Shown here one piece after another: positions 1-5,176 of a stretch of 5,176 nt of DNA (the first letter of the stretch is position 1; each line of letters opens with the position of its first letter). A model generated the notes under the pieces. The model worked only from the letters and a program-made list of their open reading frames with translations. It did not search any database and had not been told where the DNA came from. This DNA comes from Ornithinimicrobium sp. (GTDB lineage: Bacteria; Actinomycetota; Actinomycetes; Actinomycetales; Dermatophilaceae): NCBI GenBank assembly GCA_030145965.1, contig JASKZT010000143.1, positions 1 through 5,176 of the forward strand, read 5' to 3'. Made by a program: the position numbers and the translations under genes.

Positions 1-1079
1 AGCTCGCGCAGGCCGAGCGTGCGCGGCTGGCCGTCGACGAGCGCGACGTTGTTGATGCCGAAGGACTCCTCCATCGGCGTGAGGCGGTAGAGCTGCTCCA
101 GCACCGCCTCGGGGTCGAAGCCGGTCTTGACCTCGATGACCAGGTTCAGGCCCTTGGTGCGGTCGGTGAGGTCGATGATGTCGGAGATGCCCTGCAGCTT
201 CTTGGACTGCACGAGCTGCTTGACCTTCTCGATGACCTTCTCGGGGCCGACGAGGTAGGGCAGGTCGGTGACGACGATGCCCTTCTTGCGGGGCGTGACG
301 CTCTCGATCCGGGCGGTGGCGCGGGTGCGGAAGGAGCCGCGGCCGGTCTCGTAGGCGTCCCGGATGCCGTCCAGGCCGACGATCCGCCCGCCCAGCGGCA
401 GGTCCGGGCCGGGGACGAAGCGCATGAGCGCCTCGAGGTCGGCGTCGGGGTGGGCGATGAGGTGGCGCGCCGCCCCGATGACCTCGACGAGGTTGTGCGG
501 CGCCATGTTGGTGGCCATGCCGACGGCGATGCCGCTGGCCCCGTTGACCAGCAGGTTGGGGAAGGCCGCGGGCAGCACCTCGGGCTGGGTCAGCTGGTCG
601 TCGTAGTTGGCGACGAAGTCGACCGTGTCCTCGTCGAGGCTCCCGGCCATGAGCAGCGCCGCCGGAGCCATGCGCGCCTCGGTGTAGCGGCTGGCGGCGG
701 GGCCGTCGTCGAGGGAGCCGAAGTTGCCGTGCCCGTCGACCAGCGGCAGGCGCATCGTGAACGGCTGGGCCATGCGCACCATCGCGTCGTAGATCGCGGT
801 GTCGCCGTGGGGGTGGTACTTGCCCATGACCTCGCCGACGACGCGCGAGCACTTCACGTGCCCCTTGTCCGGGCGCAGGCCCAGCTCGTGCATCGAGTAG
901 AGGATCCGCCGCTGCACCGGCTTCAGCCCGTCGCGGGCGTCCGGGAGGGCGCGGGAGTAGATGACCGAGTAGGCGTACTCGAGGAAGGCGCCCTCCATCT
1001 CCTCCTGGACGTCGATCTCGACGATCTTCTCCTCGACGTCGAAGAGGTCCTCGCTCTGCGGCGGCTTGCGGCGGGCCAT
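1..1079 (-). CDS. parC: DNA topoisomerase IV / gyrase-like subunit A, N-terminal part (3' end outside window)
   Basis: Breakage-reunion subunit of a type IIA topoisomerase. With a GyrB/ParE-type ATPase partner it cuts and reseals duplex DNA to decatenate or relax the chromosome. The window holds 359 codons of a protein usually about 800 residues long; the C-terminal beta-propeller is missing. Visible in order are the dimer-core start ([21 protein letters not shown], about residues 34-54), the QRDR helix [10 protein letters not shown] (89-98), [10 protein letters not shown] (113-122), and the catalytic Arg131-Tyr132 in [27 protein letters not shown] (174-191) follows. The [12 protein letters not shown] and [12 protein letters not shown] wording fits the second actinobacterial A subunit (ParC-like) better than the dnaA-linked GyrA; this is from family memory. 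The ATG at 1079 is chosen because the MARRKPP start is typical. An AGGAG lies 13 nt upstream, which is rather far. No frameshift is seen. The upstream neighbour is the secreted deacetylase, which is functionally unrelated. Confidence 0.93.
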   Translation of the reverse strand, partial: MARRKPPQSEDLFDVEEKIVEIDVQEEMEGAFLEYAYSVIYSRALPDARDGLKPVQRRILYSMHELGLRPDKGHVKCSRVVGEVMGKYHPHGDTAIYDAMVRMAQPFTMRLPLVDGHGNFGSLDDGPAASRYTEARMAPAALLMAGSLDEDTVDFVANYDDQLTQPEVLPAAFPNLLVNGASGIAVGMATNMAPHNLVEVIGAARHLIAHPDADLEALMRFVPGPDLPLGGRIVGLDGIRDAYETGRGSFRTRATARIESVTPRKKGIVVTDLPYLVGPEKVIEKVKQLVQSKKLQGISDIIDLTDRTKGLNLVIEVKTGFDPEAVLEQLYRLTPMEESFGINNVALVDGQPRTLGLRE

Positions 1080-1131
1080 CGGGATGCGTGCGCTCCTGCT
1101 CGGGGGTGGTCGGGGACCGGTTCAGGGTATG

Positions 1132-1150
1132 CGGTGCGCCCGCGGCACCG
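1132..1150 (-). terminator. Candidate terminator hairpin after the CWB2-deacetylase gene
   Basis: A perfect 6-bp inverted repeat, CGGTGC and GCACCG, with a 7-nt loop, starts five bases after the TGA stop of the deacetylase gene on the minus strand. There is no T-tract behind it. Actinobacterial terminators often lack one, but the missing tract keeps this a candidate. It would separate the deacetylase transcript from the topoisomerase gene that begins 53 bp further on. Confidence 0.4.
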
Positions 1151-1155
1151 ACACG

Positions 1156-2901
1156 TCAGCCGTCGCGCATGTCGGACACCGTCGTCATCGTGTAGCCGTT
1201 GGCGCGCAGGATGCGGACGATGTCGTCCAGCGCGGCTCCTGTCCTGTATCCGCCGAGGTGCGCCAGGACGATGGATCCTGAGGGCGGCAGCGGACTGGTC
1301 GTCCTGGAGATGATCTGCGCCTCGGTCGTGTCCGTGCGCCAGTCGATCGTGTCGCGGTTCCACATCACGGTGATGGGGAAGCCGACGGCCGCCGCGTTGT
1401 CGCGCACGAAGGTGTTGTGCGATCCGTACGGCGGACGCCAGTAGGGCTTGGTCGACAGGCCGGTCAGCGCCTTGAGCTTGACCTCGGCGTCCGTGAGCTC
1501 GGAGCGGACGAACGAGGCCGTCATCGCCCGGTCGCACGGCGCCGCGCTCGGCGACCCACCGCCGCCGATGACGAGGTCGCAGTGGTGCACGGTGTGGTTG
1601 GCGACCTCGAAGAGGTGAGGGTTGGCCCTGATCCTGGCCATGACCCGGCGACCCTCTGTCGTGTCGGCCATGATGCTCGTGGGGAAGAACGTCGTGCAGA
1701 CCTGGTTGGCGATGAGGAAGTCCACGATGCCGGTCGCGCCGTCCAGACGCCCGCCCATGTCCAGGGTGAAGGCGATCTTGCGGCTGGTCGTGCCGCTGAC
1801 GCTGGAGAGGACCTGCTTCGTCCCAGACGTGTAGTCCGGCCCGGCCCAGCACACGCCGCGCTCGCGCTGTGCCGCCTTGGGGACCTCGACGGACAGGGTC
1901 GCCGTCCCCCCGAGCACGTAGGCGGTTCCCGGGGTCAGTCGGTCGAGCTCTGCGCCGTACCCGGAGGGCAGGCCCGTGGGCCGCACCAGCAGGATCGGCC
2001 CGCGGGTGTACTCGGCGGCGGGGACGCCCGCGTTCGCGTCGGTGAAGAGCGCTCCGCTGGCCAGCTGGACCCCGGGTCGGGAGGTGCCGAAGACCCGCCT
2101 GGACACCGCGAGGGACGTGGCGTACCGGTCCGCTCCGTGGACGCGCTCGGTCGTCGCGAGGGACCTGAGCTGCGCCGCCACGCCCTCCGACACCGTGGCG
2201 GGACCGCCGACGAGCACGATGCGCGCGGGGTTCAGACGTCGCACCTCCGCCACGACCTCCGGCGGCAGGGTCGACGAGGGGGTGAGCAGCATCGGGGCGT
2301 CCTGCACGACGGCGGCTGCACCGCCCGAGAGGGCGTCGGTGAAGACCTCGCCGCTCGCCACGTAGACGGTGCGGGCACCGTCGGGGAACGCCGTGCTGCT
2401 CACCGCCACCGCCGTGGTGTAGCGGTCCGGGCCGCTGACCCGGGTGACCGAGCCTGCCGTGTAGGCGTCCAGGGCGCCCAGCACGGCGTCACCGACCGAC
2501 GCCCGGCCGCCGACCACCACGATGCGACCCGGTCGGAGCCGCGTGAGCTCGGCCGCGGTGGCCGCGGGCACCCGGTCACGGGACACGTAGAGCACCGGCC
2601 CTCCGGTGCGGGACGCCGCCGGACCGGCCGCGAGGGGGTCGGTGAAGACCGAGCCGCTCGTGACGTAGGCGACCGCCGTACCGGCCGGGACGAAGCGCCG
2701 GCTGACCGCCGCGGCCGTCGCGTAGCGGTCGCTGCCCGCGAGACGCTCGACCCGGAAGCTCAGGTCCCCGTCCTGGAGGGTGGGGGCCGCCATCGCCGCG
2801 GCGGTCCGCTGCGCTGCGTCACCCGGCGGTCCCGCCACGGCCGGTCCGGCGACGAGACCGACGACGGCTGCCGCGGCGACGAGGAGATGTCCGAGTCTCA
2901 T
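1156..2901 (-). CDS. Secreted cell-wall-binding (CWB2) repeat protein with NodB polysaccharide deacetylase domain
   Basis: A 581-aa exported protein, predicted to anchor to the cell wall and remove N- or O-acetyl groups from a wall glycan such as peptidoglycan. Residues 1-23 form a signal peptide (MRLGH, a hydrophobic stretch, then AVA before Gly24). Three CWB2 (PF04122-like) repeats follow at about 51-148, 150-246 and 252-342. Each starts with a V-G-x-DRY(A/T)T-type motif, has FTD in its middle and ends with V(G)GG-type strands. A NodB domain spans about 375-575. Its motifs are TLDMGG (379-384; usual TFDDG, so the second Asp is Met382), HTVHH (436-440, metal-binding His), RPPYG (489-493), DTIDW (517-521) and LAH with His548. 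The first-motif Asp381 is kept. All four Cys (351, 402, 441, 456) lie in the C-terminal half. The ATG at 2901 is set by AAGGGAG six bases upstream and by the signal peptide. The exact substrate and the wall ligand of the CWB2 part cannot be read from sequence. Confidence 0.92.
   Translation of the reverse strand: MRLGHLLVAAAAVVGLVAGPAVAGPPGDAAQRTAAAMAAPTLQDGDLSFRVERLAGSDRYATAAAVSRRFVPAGTAVAYVTSGSVFTDPLAAGPAASRTGGPVLYVSRDRVPAATAAELTRLRPGRIVVVGGRASVGDAVLGALDAYTAGSVTRVSGPDRYTTAVAVSSTAFPDGARTVYVASGEVFTDALSGGAAAVVQDAPMLLTPSSTLPPEVVAEVRRLNPARIVLVGGPATVSEGVAAQLRSLATTERVHGADRYATSLAVSRRVFGTSRPGVQLASGALFTDANAGVPAAEYTRGPILLVRPTGLPSGYGAELDRLTPGTAYVLGGTATLSVEVPKAAQRERGVCWAGPDYTSGTKQVLSSVSGTTSRKIAFTLDMGGRLDGATGIVDFLIANQVCTTFFPTSIMADTTEGRRVMARIRANPHLFEVANHTVHHCDLVIGGGGSPSAAPCDRAMTASFVRSELTDAEVKLKALTGLSTKPYWRPPYGSHNTFVRDNAAAVGFPITVMWNRDTIDWRTDTTEAQIISRTTSPLPPSGSIVLAHLGGYRTGAALDDIVRILRANGYTMTTVSDMRDG
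1876..2751 (-). repeat. Three tandem CWB2 (cell-wall-binding repeat 2) units within the deacetylase gene
   Basis: Three units of about 95 residues occur in tandem. The first covers about 2458-2751, the second about 2164-2454 and the third about 1876-2148. Their opening motifs are RLAGSDRYATAAAVS, RVSGPDRYTTAVAVS and RVHGADRYATSLAVS. The middle motifs are VFTDPLAAG, VFTDALSGG and LFTDANAGV. Related DNA is visible around the FTD codons (the plus-strand string gtcggtgaaga occurs near 2037, 2335 and 2637), giving a period near 300 bp. In clostridial surface proteins, three such units pack as a trimeric wall-polymer-binding module. Binding by the actinobacterial version is inferred. The third unit is the most diverged, most clearly at its end. 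Confidence 0.88.
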
Positions 2902-2907
2902 GGCGTG

Positions 2908-2914
2908 CTCCCTT
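2908..2914 (-). promoter_or_regulatory. Ribosome binding site of the CWB2-deacetylase gene
   Basis: AAGGGAG on the minus strand lies six bases before the ATG at 2901. It fixes this start over the reading-frame extension that stays open much further upstream to 3900. Confidence 0.75.
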
Positions 2915-2954
2915 GCTCGCGCGGTCGGGGCCCTCGATGGGCTCCCTCGTCGAG

Positions 2955-2984
2955 ATAGTCGGCGCACGGACCAGAAAGGTTCAC
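2955..2984 (-). promoter_or_regulatory. Weak candidate promoter for the CWB2-deacetylase gene
   Basis: In the 152-bp gap upstream of the gene, the minus strand reads GTGAAC (2984-2979) and, after 18 bases, GACTAT (2960-2955). Each hexamer matches the housekeeping consensus at only three positions, including the TGA core of the -35. This is the least GC-rich part of the gap. The call is a guess from two half-matches and no experiment supports it. Confidence 0.22.
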
Positions 2985-3032
2985 GGAAACGGCGGTTCGA
3001 CCGTCGGCTCTTCCTCGCCAGGCTGGTCCTCA

Positions 3033-3051
3033 GGTGGCGCCCAGCCCCACC
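3033..3051 (-). terminator. Candidate terminator hairpin after the amidohydrolase gene
   Basis: GGTGG and CCACC form a 5-bp stem starting two bases after the TGA of the amidohydrolase. Two more inner pairs follow across a single G/G mismatch, with a 3-nt loop. No T-tract follows. The position directly after the stop suggests termination or mRNA 3'-end protection. The short, imperfect stem keeps confidence low. Confidence 0.3.
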
Positions 3052-3053
3052 GA

Positions 3054-4325
3054 TCAGCGGCCGAGCCACTCCATCGCCGCGGCGACCATCGCCCGCACAC
3101 CGGTGTCGAGCACCGGCTGGAGCACCGGCGCGAAGTGGGCGGAGTGGTTGGCCGGCAGGTCGTCGGTCGTGCCGTCGGCCTCCGCCCTCGCCCACTCCTG
3201 CGCGTCGAACGCGCCGAAGCCCCAGTAGGTGTAGGGCACGCCCCAGGCGTCGGGCAGCACGGAGAAGTCCTCCGAGCCGCTCTCCGGCACGAAGGGGCGC
3301 ACCATCGGCTCGCCCAGCTCCGCGACGAGGGCGGCGCGCACCCGGTCGGTGACCCCGGGGTCGTTGTCCGTCACCGGGAGGTGGTCGAAGGTCTCCATCT
3401 CCGGCTCGGGGGCGCCCCAGGCCGCCGCCTCCGCCCGCGCCGTGCGCCCGATCGCGGCCAGGCAGGTCGCCGCGACCTCGGAGTCGTAGGTGCGCACGGT
3501 GCCCTCGAGCACGGCCGTCGCCGGGATGATGTTGGTCTTGGTGCCCGCCCAGATCCGCCCGACGGTGACGACCGCGGTCGAGGTGGGCGGCACCTGCCGG
3601 GAGACGATCGTCTGCAGCCGCATGACGAGCGAGGCCGCCATGACGACCGGGTCGATGGCCTGGTGCGGCGCCGACCCGTGGCCGCCCCGGCCGTGCAGGG
3701 TGATGCGGAAGTCGTCGCAGCTGGCCATGACCGGCCCCGCCGCGACCTGGACCGACCCCGCCGGCCCGGGCAGGACGTGCTGGCCCAGGGCCACGTCGGG
3801 GCGGGGCAGCCGTTCGACGAGCCCGTCCTCCACCATGGCCTCGGCCCCGTTGTACTGCTCCTCCGCCGGCTGGAAGACCGCCACGACGGTGCCCGACCAC
3901 GCCTCGCGGCGCTCGAGCATGAGCCGCAGCGCGGCGAGCAGGGTGGCCACGTGGGTGTCGTGCCCGCAGGCGTGCATGACCGGGACGCTCTCGCCCTGGC
4001 GGTTCTGGGTCCAGACCGTCGAGGCGTAGTCGAGCCCCGTGTCCTCGACGACCGGCAGGCCGTCCATGTCGGCGCGCAGGAGCACCGTCGGGCCCTCGCC
4101 GTTGGGGACGACGACGCCGACGCCGGTGACGCCGATGCCGGTGACGACCTCGAGCTCGGCCCCGCCGGGCATGGCCCGCACCTCCTGCACGACGCGCGCA
4201 GCGGTCTCGTGCTCGGCCATCGACAGCTCGGGGTGGGCGTGGAGATGGCGGTAGAGGTCCTCCAGCCAGGGGCGGGCGGCGTCGAGGCCGGACAGCACGG
4301 TGGCGGCGGCGGTGGGGGAGGTCAT
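3054..4325 (-). CDS. M20D-type metal-dependent amidohydrolase / aminoacylase
   Basis: A complete 423-aa cytoplasmic enzyme of the M20 family (hippurate hydrolase, IAA-amino acid hydrolase, N-acyl-amino acid deacylase group). It is predicted to split an amide bond between an acyl group and an amino acid using a two-metal site. Visible motifs are RHLHAHPELS (26-35), LRADMDGLP (83-91), HACGHDTH (118-125; ligands Cys120 and His122), and QPAEE (152-156; Glu155 as base, Glu156 as ligand). GQHV (His183), GRGGHGSAPH of the dimerisation domain (212-221), GTVRTY (275-280), ESGSEDFS (348-355) and the C-terminal NHSAHF (His394) follow. All expected catalytic residues are present and the length is normal. 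The ATG at 4325 is supported by AAAGGAG four bases upstream; the frame stays open to 4568, but that stretch is antisense to the kinase gene. There is no signal peptide. The substrate is not readable; the family often hydrolyses N-acetyl or aromatic amino-acid conjugates. Confidence 0.93.
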   Translation of the reverse strand: MTSPTAAATVLSGLDAARPWLEDLYRHLHAHPELSMAEHETAARVVQEVRAMPGGAELEVVTGIGVTGVGVVVPNGEGPTVLLRADMDGLPVVEDTGLDYASTVWTQNRQGESVPVMHACGHDTHVATLLAALRLMLERREAWSGTVVAVFQPAEEQYNGAEAMVEDGLVERLPRPDVALGQHVLPGPAGSVQVAAGPVMASCDDFRITLHGRGGHGSAPHQAIDPVVMAASLVMRLQTIVSRQVPPTSTAVVTVGRIWAGTKTNIIPATAVLEGTVRTYDSEVAATCLAAIGRTARAEAAAWGAPEPEMETFDHLPVTDNDPGVTDRVRAALVAELGEPMVRPFVPESGSEDFSVLPDAWGVPYTYWGFGAFDAQEWARAEADGTTDDLPANHSAHFAPVLQPVLDTGVRAMVAAAMEWLGR

Positions 4326-4397
4326 GGCGCTCCTTTCCGGCGGGGGCGGGCGGGGGCGCGGCCGCCCGAGCCCGAGCGTACGTGGCAGGGTGGCTCC
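4326..4397. promoter_or_regulatory. Divergent intergenic region between amidohydrolase and PfkB kinase genes
   Basis: These 72 bp must hold the 5' signals of both divergent genes unless promoters lie inside coding sequence. It contains the amidohydrolase RBS at its left end, a run of G-tracts at 4339-4356, a GGGCG/CGCCC inverted repeat at 4354-4367 and a short CGTACG palindrome at 4377-4382. I see no convincing -35/-10 pair on either strand. Its short length is compatible with shared control of both genes. Confidence 0.5.
4330..4336 (-). promoter_or_regulatory. Ribosome binding site of the amidohydrolase gene
   Basis: AAAGGAG on the minus strand lies four bases before the ATG at 4325. It decides this start over the long in-frame extension that would run back into the kinase gene. 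Confidence 0.8.
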
Positions 4398-5176
4398 GTG
4401 AGCTCGCGGGTGATCCACACCGGTCAGGCGCTCGTCGACGTCGTGCTGGAGGTCCCGGACCTCCCGCGGCGCGGGGGCAACGTCAACGCGGTCAGCCATG
4501 CCCGGTACGCCGGCGGCGCCGTCAGCATCCTCGTCGCGGCCGCCCGCGCCGGGGCCGCGGCCGTCCACGCGGGGGCGGTCGGCACCGGCCCGAACGGCGA
4601 CCTCGTCCGCGCCACGCTCGCGGCCGAGGGGGTCGAGGCGTCCGCCCCGCCCGTGCCGGGGCAGGACACGGGCATCTGCGTCGTCATGGTCGAGCCCACC
4701 GCCGAGCGCACCTTCCTCACGACCTACGGCGCCGAGCGCGAGGTGTCACCGGCCACCCTGGCCACGAGCGCGCCCCGGGCGGGCGACCTCGTCTGCGTGA
4801 CGGGCTACAGCCTCTACCCGCCCACCCGCGACCCGCTGCTGAGGTGGCTGGAGGCGCTCGCCGAGGGCGTCGTCGTCGTGCTCGACCCGGGCGCGGCGCT
4901 CGCCGACCTGCCCGCGGACCTGGGCAGGCGGATGCTGGCGGTCACCGACGTGTGGACCTCCAACGCGCTCGAGGCGCAGGAGCTTACGGGCGTGAAGGAC
5001 CCCGCAGCCGCCTGCGCGGAGGTCGCGGACCGCCTGCCCGCCGGCGGGGTCGTCGTCGTCCGCGACGGGCCCGAGGGGTGCTTCGTGCGGGAGGACGGGG
5101 AGACGGTCCACGTCCCCGGCTACCCGCAGGTGCCCGTCGACACCAACGGCGCCGGCGACGCGCACACCGGCGTCCT
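4398..5176 (+). CDS. PfkB/ribokinase-family carbohydrate kinase, N-terminal 259 codons (3' end outside window)
   Basis: A cytoplasmic kinase predicted to move the ATP gamma-phosphate to a sugar or related alcohol. The frame opens at GTG 4398 and runs without a stop to the window edge. It is easily missed because it starts with GTG and has no stop here. The Rossmann-like fold is visible as VIHTGQALVDVVLEVPDLP (5-23), GGAVSILVAAARAG (39-52), AGAVGTGPNGDLVRATLAAEGV (58-79), VVVVLDPG (158-165), WTSNALEAQELTG (186-198), VVVVRDGPEG (218-227), and the PfkB signature DTNGAGDAHTG (248-258) with catalytic Asp254. The Asn expected in the sugar-site GGxxN motif is Ser43, and the Phe expected after GAGDx is His256. 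The family is about 300 aa long, so roughly 40 residues are missing. AGGGTGG four bases upstream is a modest RBS. GTG 4410 is an alternative start. The sugar cannot be named from sequence. Confidence 0.88.
   Translation, partial: MSSRVIHTGQALVDVVLEVPDLPRRGGNVNAVSHARYAGGAVSILVAAARAGAAAVHAGAVGTGPNGDLVRATLAAEGVEASAPPVPGQDTGICVVMVEPTAERTFLTTYGAEREVSPATLATSAPRAGDLVCVTGYSLYPPTRDPLLRWLEALAEGVVVVLDPGAALADLPADLGRRMLAVTDVWTSNALEAQELTGVKDPAAACAEVADRLPAGGVVVVRDGPEGCFVREDGETVHVPGYPQVPVDTNGAGDAHTGV

Noticed and set aside
1124..1152. Possible promoter for the topoisomerase gene (TACCCT at 1129-1124 on the minus strand)
   Set aside because: No acceptable -35 lies 16-18 bases upstream, and the region overlaps the hairpin of the preceding gene. 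The evidence is too weak to list as a feature.
450..1313. Plus-strand open frame of 287 codons opposite the topoisomerase gene
   Set aside because: It is in the same antisense register as the topoisomerase, runs across the intergenic gap, and has a low-complexity V/D/R-rich translation with no recognisable domain.
1417..2958. Long plus-strand open frame (513 codons) opposite the CWB2-deacetylase gene
   Set aside because: It is in exact antisense register with the real gene. Its stops would need TTA, CTA or TCA sense codons, which are rare at this GC, so it stays open by composition. The translation is Arg/Gly/Asp-rich and matches no family I know.
2902..3053. Riboswitch such as a ydaO-type c-di-AMP element upstream of the cell-wall gene
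   Set aside because: Actinobacterial wall-hydrolase genes often carry one, so I looked. The 152-bp gap lacks the conserved core and strong nested stems; only a short CGGT-TCG-ACCG hairpin near 2993-3003 is seen.
2902..3900. N-terminal extension of the CWB2-deacetylase frame up to 3900
   Set aside because: It overlaps the amidohydrolase on the same strand in another frame, is G/R/A-rich, and would bury the clear signal peptide and RBS at 2901-2914.
3490..4029. Plus-strand frame of 179 codons inside the amidohydrolase region
   Set aside because: It is antisense to a complete M20 enzyme with all its motifs, and its Ser/Thr/Arg-rich translation has no known domain.
4326..4568. N-terminal extension of the amidohydrolase frame to 4568
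   Set aside because: It runs antisense to the kinase gene, lacks family similarity, and the strong RBS at 4330-4336 marks the true start.
4498..5165. Open frames 4498-4800 (plus) and 4746-5165 (minus)
   Set aside because: Both overlap the PfkB reading frame, whose motifs run continuously from 4398 to the window end. They are composition shadows.

Overview
The window is chromosomal DNA from a high-GC Gram-positive bacterium (Actinomycetota). GC is very high and third codon positions are almost all G or C. It carries an actinobacterial-type second type IIA topoisomerase A subunit and an exported protein with cell-wall-binding (CWB2) repeats. A Micrococcales host is my guess from that combination; nothing in the sequence proves it.

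Layout: three genes lie on the minus strand and one diverges on the plus strand. From the left edge: (1) the N-terminal 359 codons of a ParC/GyrA-like topoisomerase A subunit, minus, cut by the window edge; (2) a 76-bp gap with a terminator-like hairpin; (3) a complete 581-aa secreted protein, minus, with a signal peptide, three CWB2 repeats and a NodB polysaccharide deacetylase domain; (4) a 152-bp gap; (5) a complete 423-aa M20D-type amidohydrolase, minus; (6) a 72-bp G-rich divergent promoter region; (7) the first 259 codons of a PfkB/ribokinase-family kinase, plus, cut by the right edge. Genes fill nearly all of the window. There is no RNA gene, mobile element, CRISPR array or origin.

The four genes do not form an obvious pathway. 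The minus-strand genes are separated by gaps with hairpins, so they may be transcribed separately. The deacetylase is predicted to act outside the membrane on cell-wall glycan. The amidohydrolase and the sugar kinase are cytoplasmic and share a divergent promoter region, which hints at, but does not show, shared regulation. The topoisomerase is housekeeping.

I see no convincing undescribed multi-gene system. The points most worth a second look are the noncanonical metal-site motif and four-cysteine pattern in the CWB2-NodB protein, the substituted sugar-site positions in the PfkB kinase, and the G-run cluster between the divergent genes.
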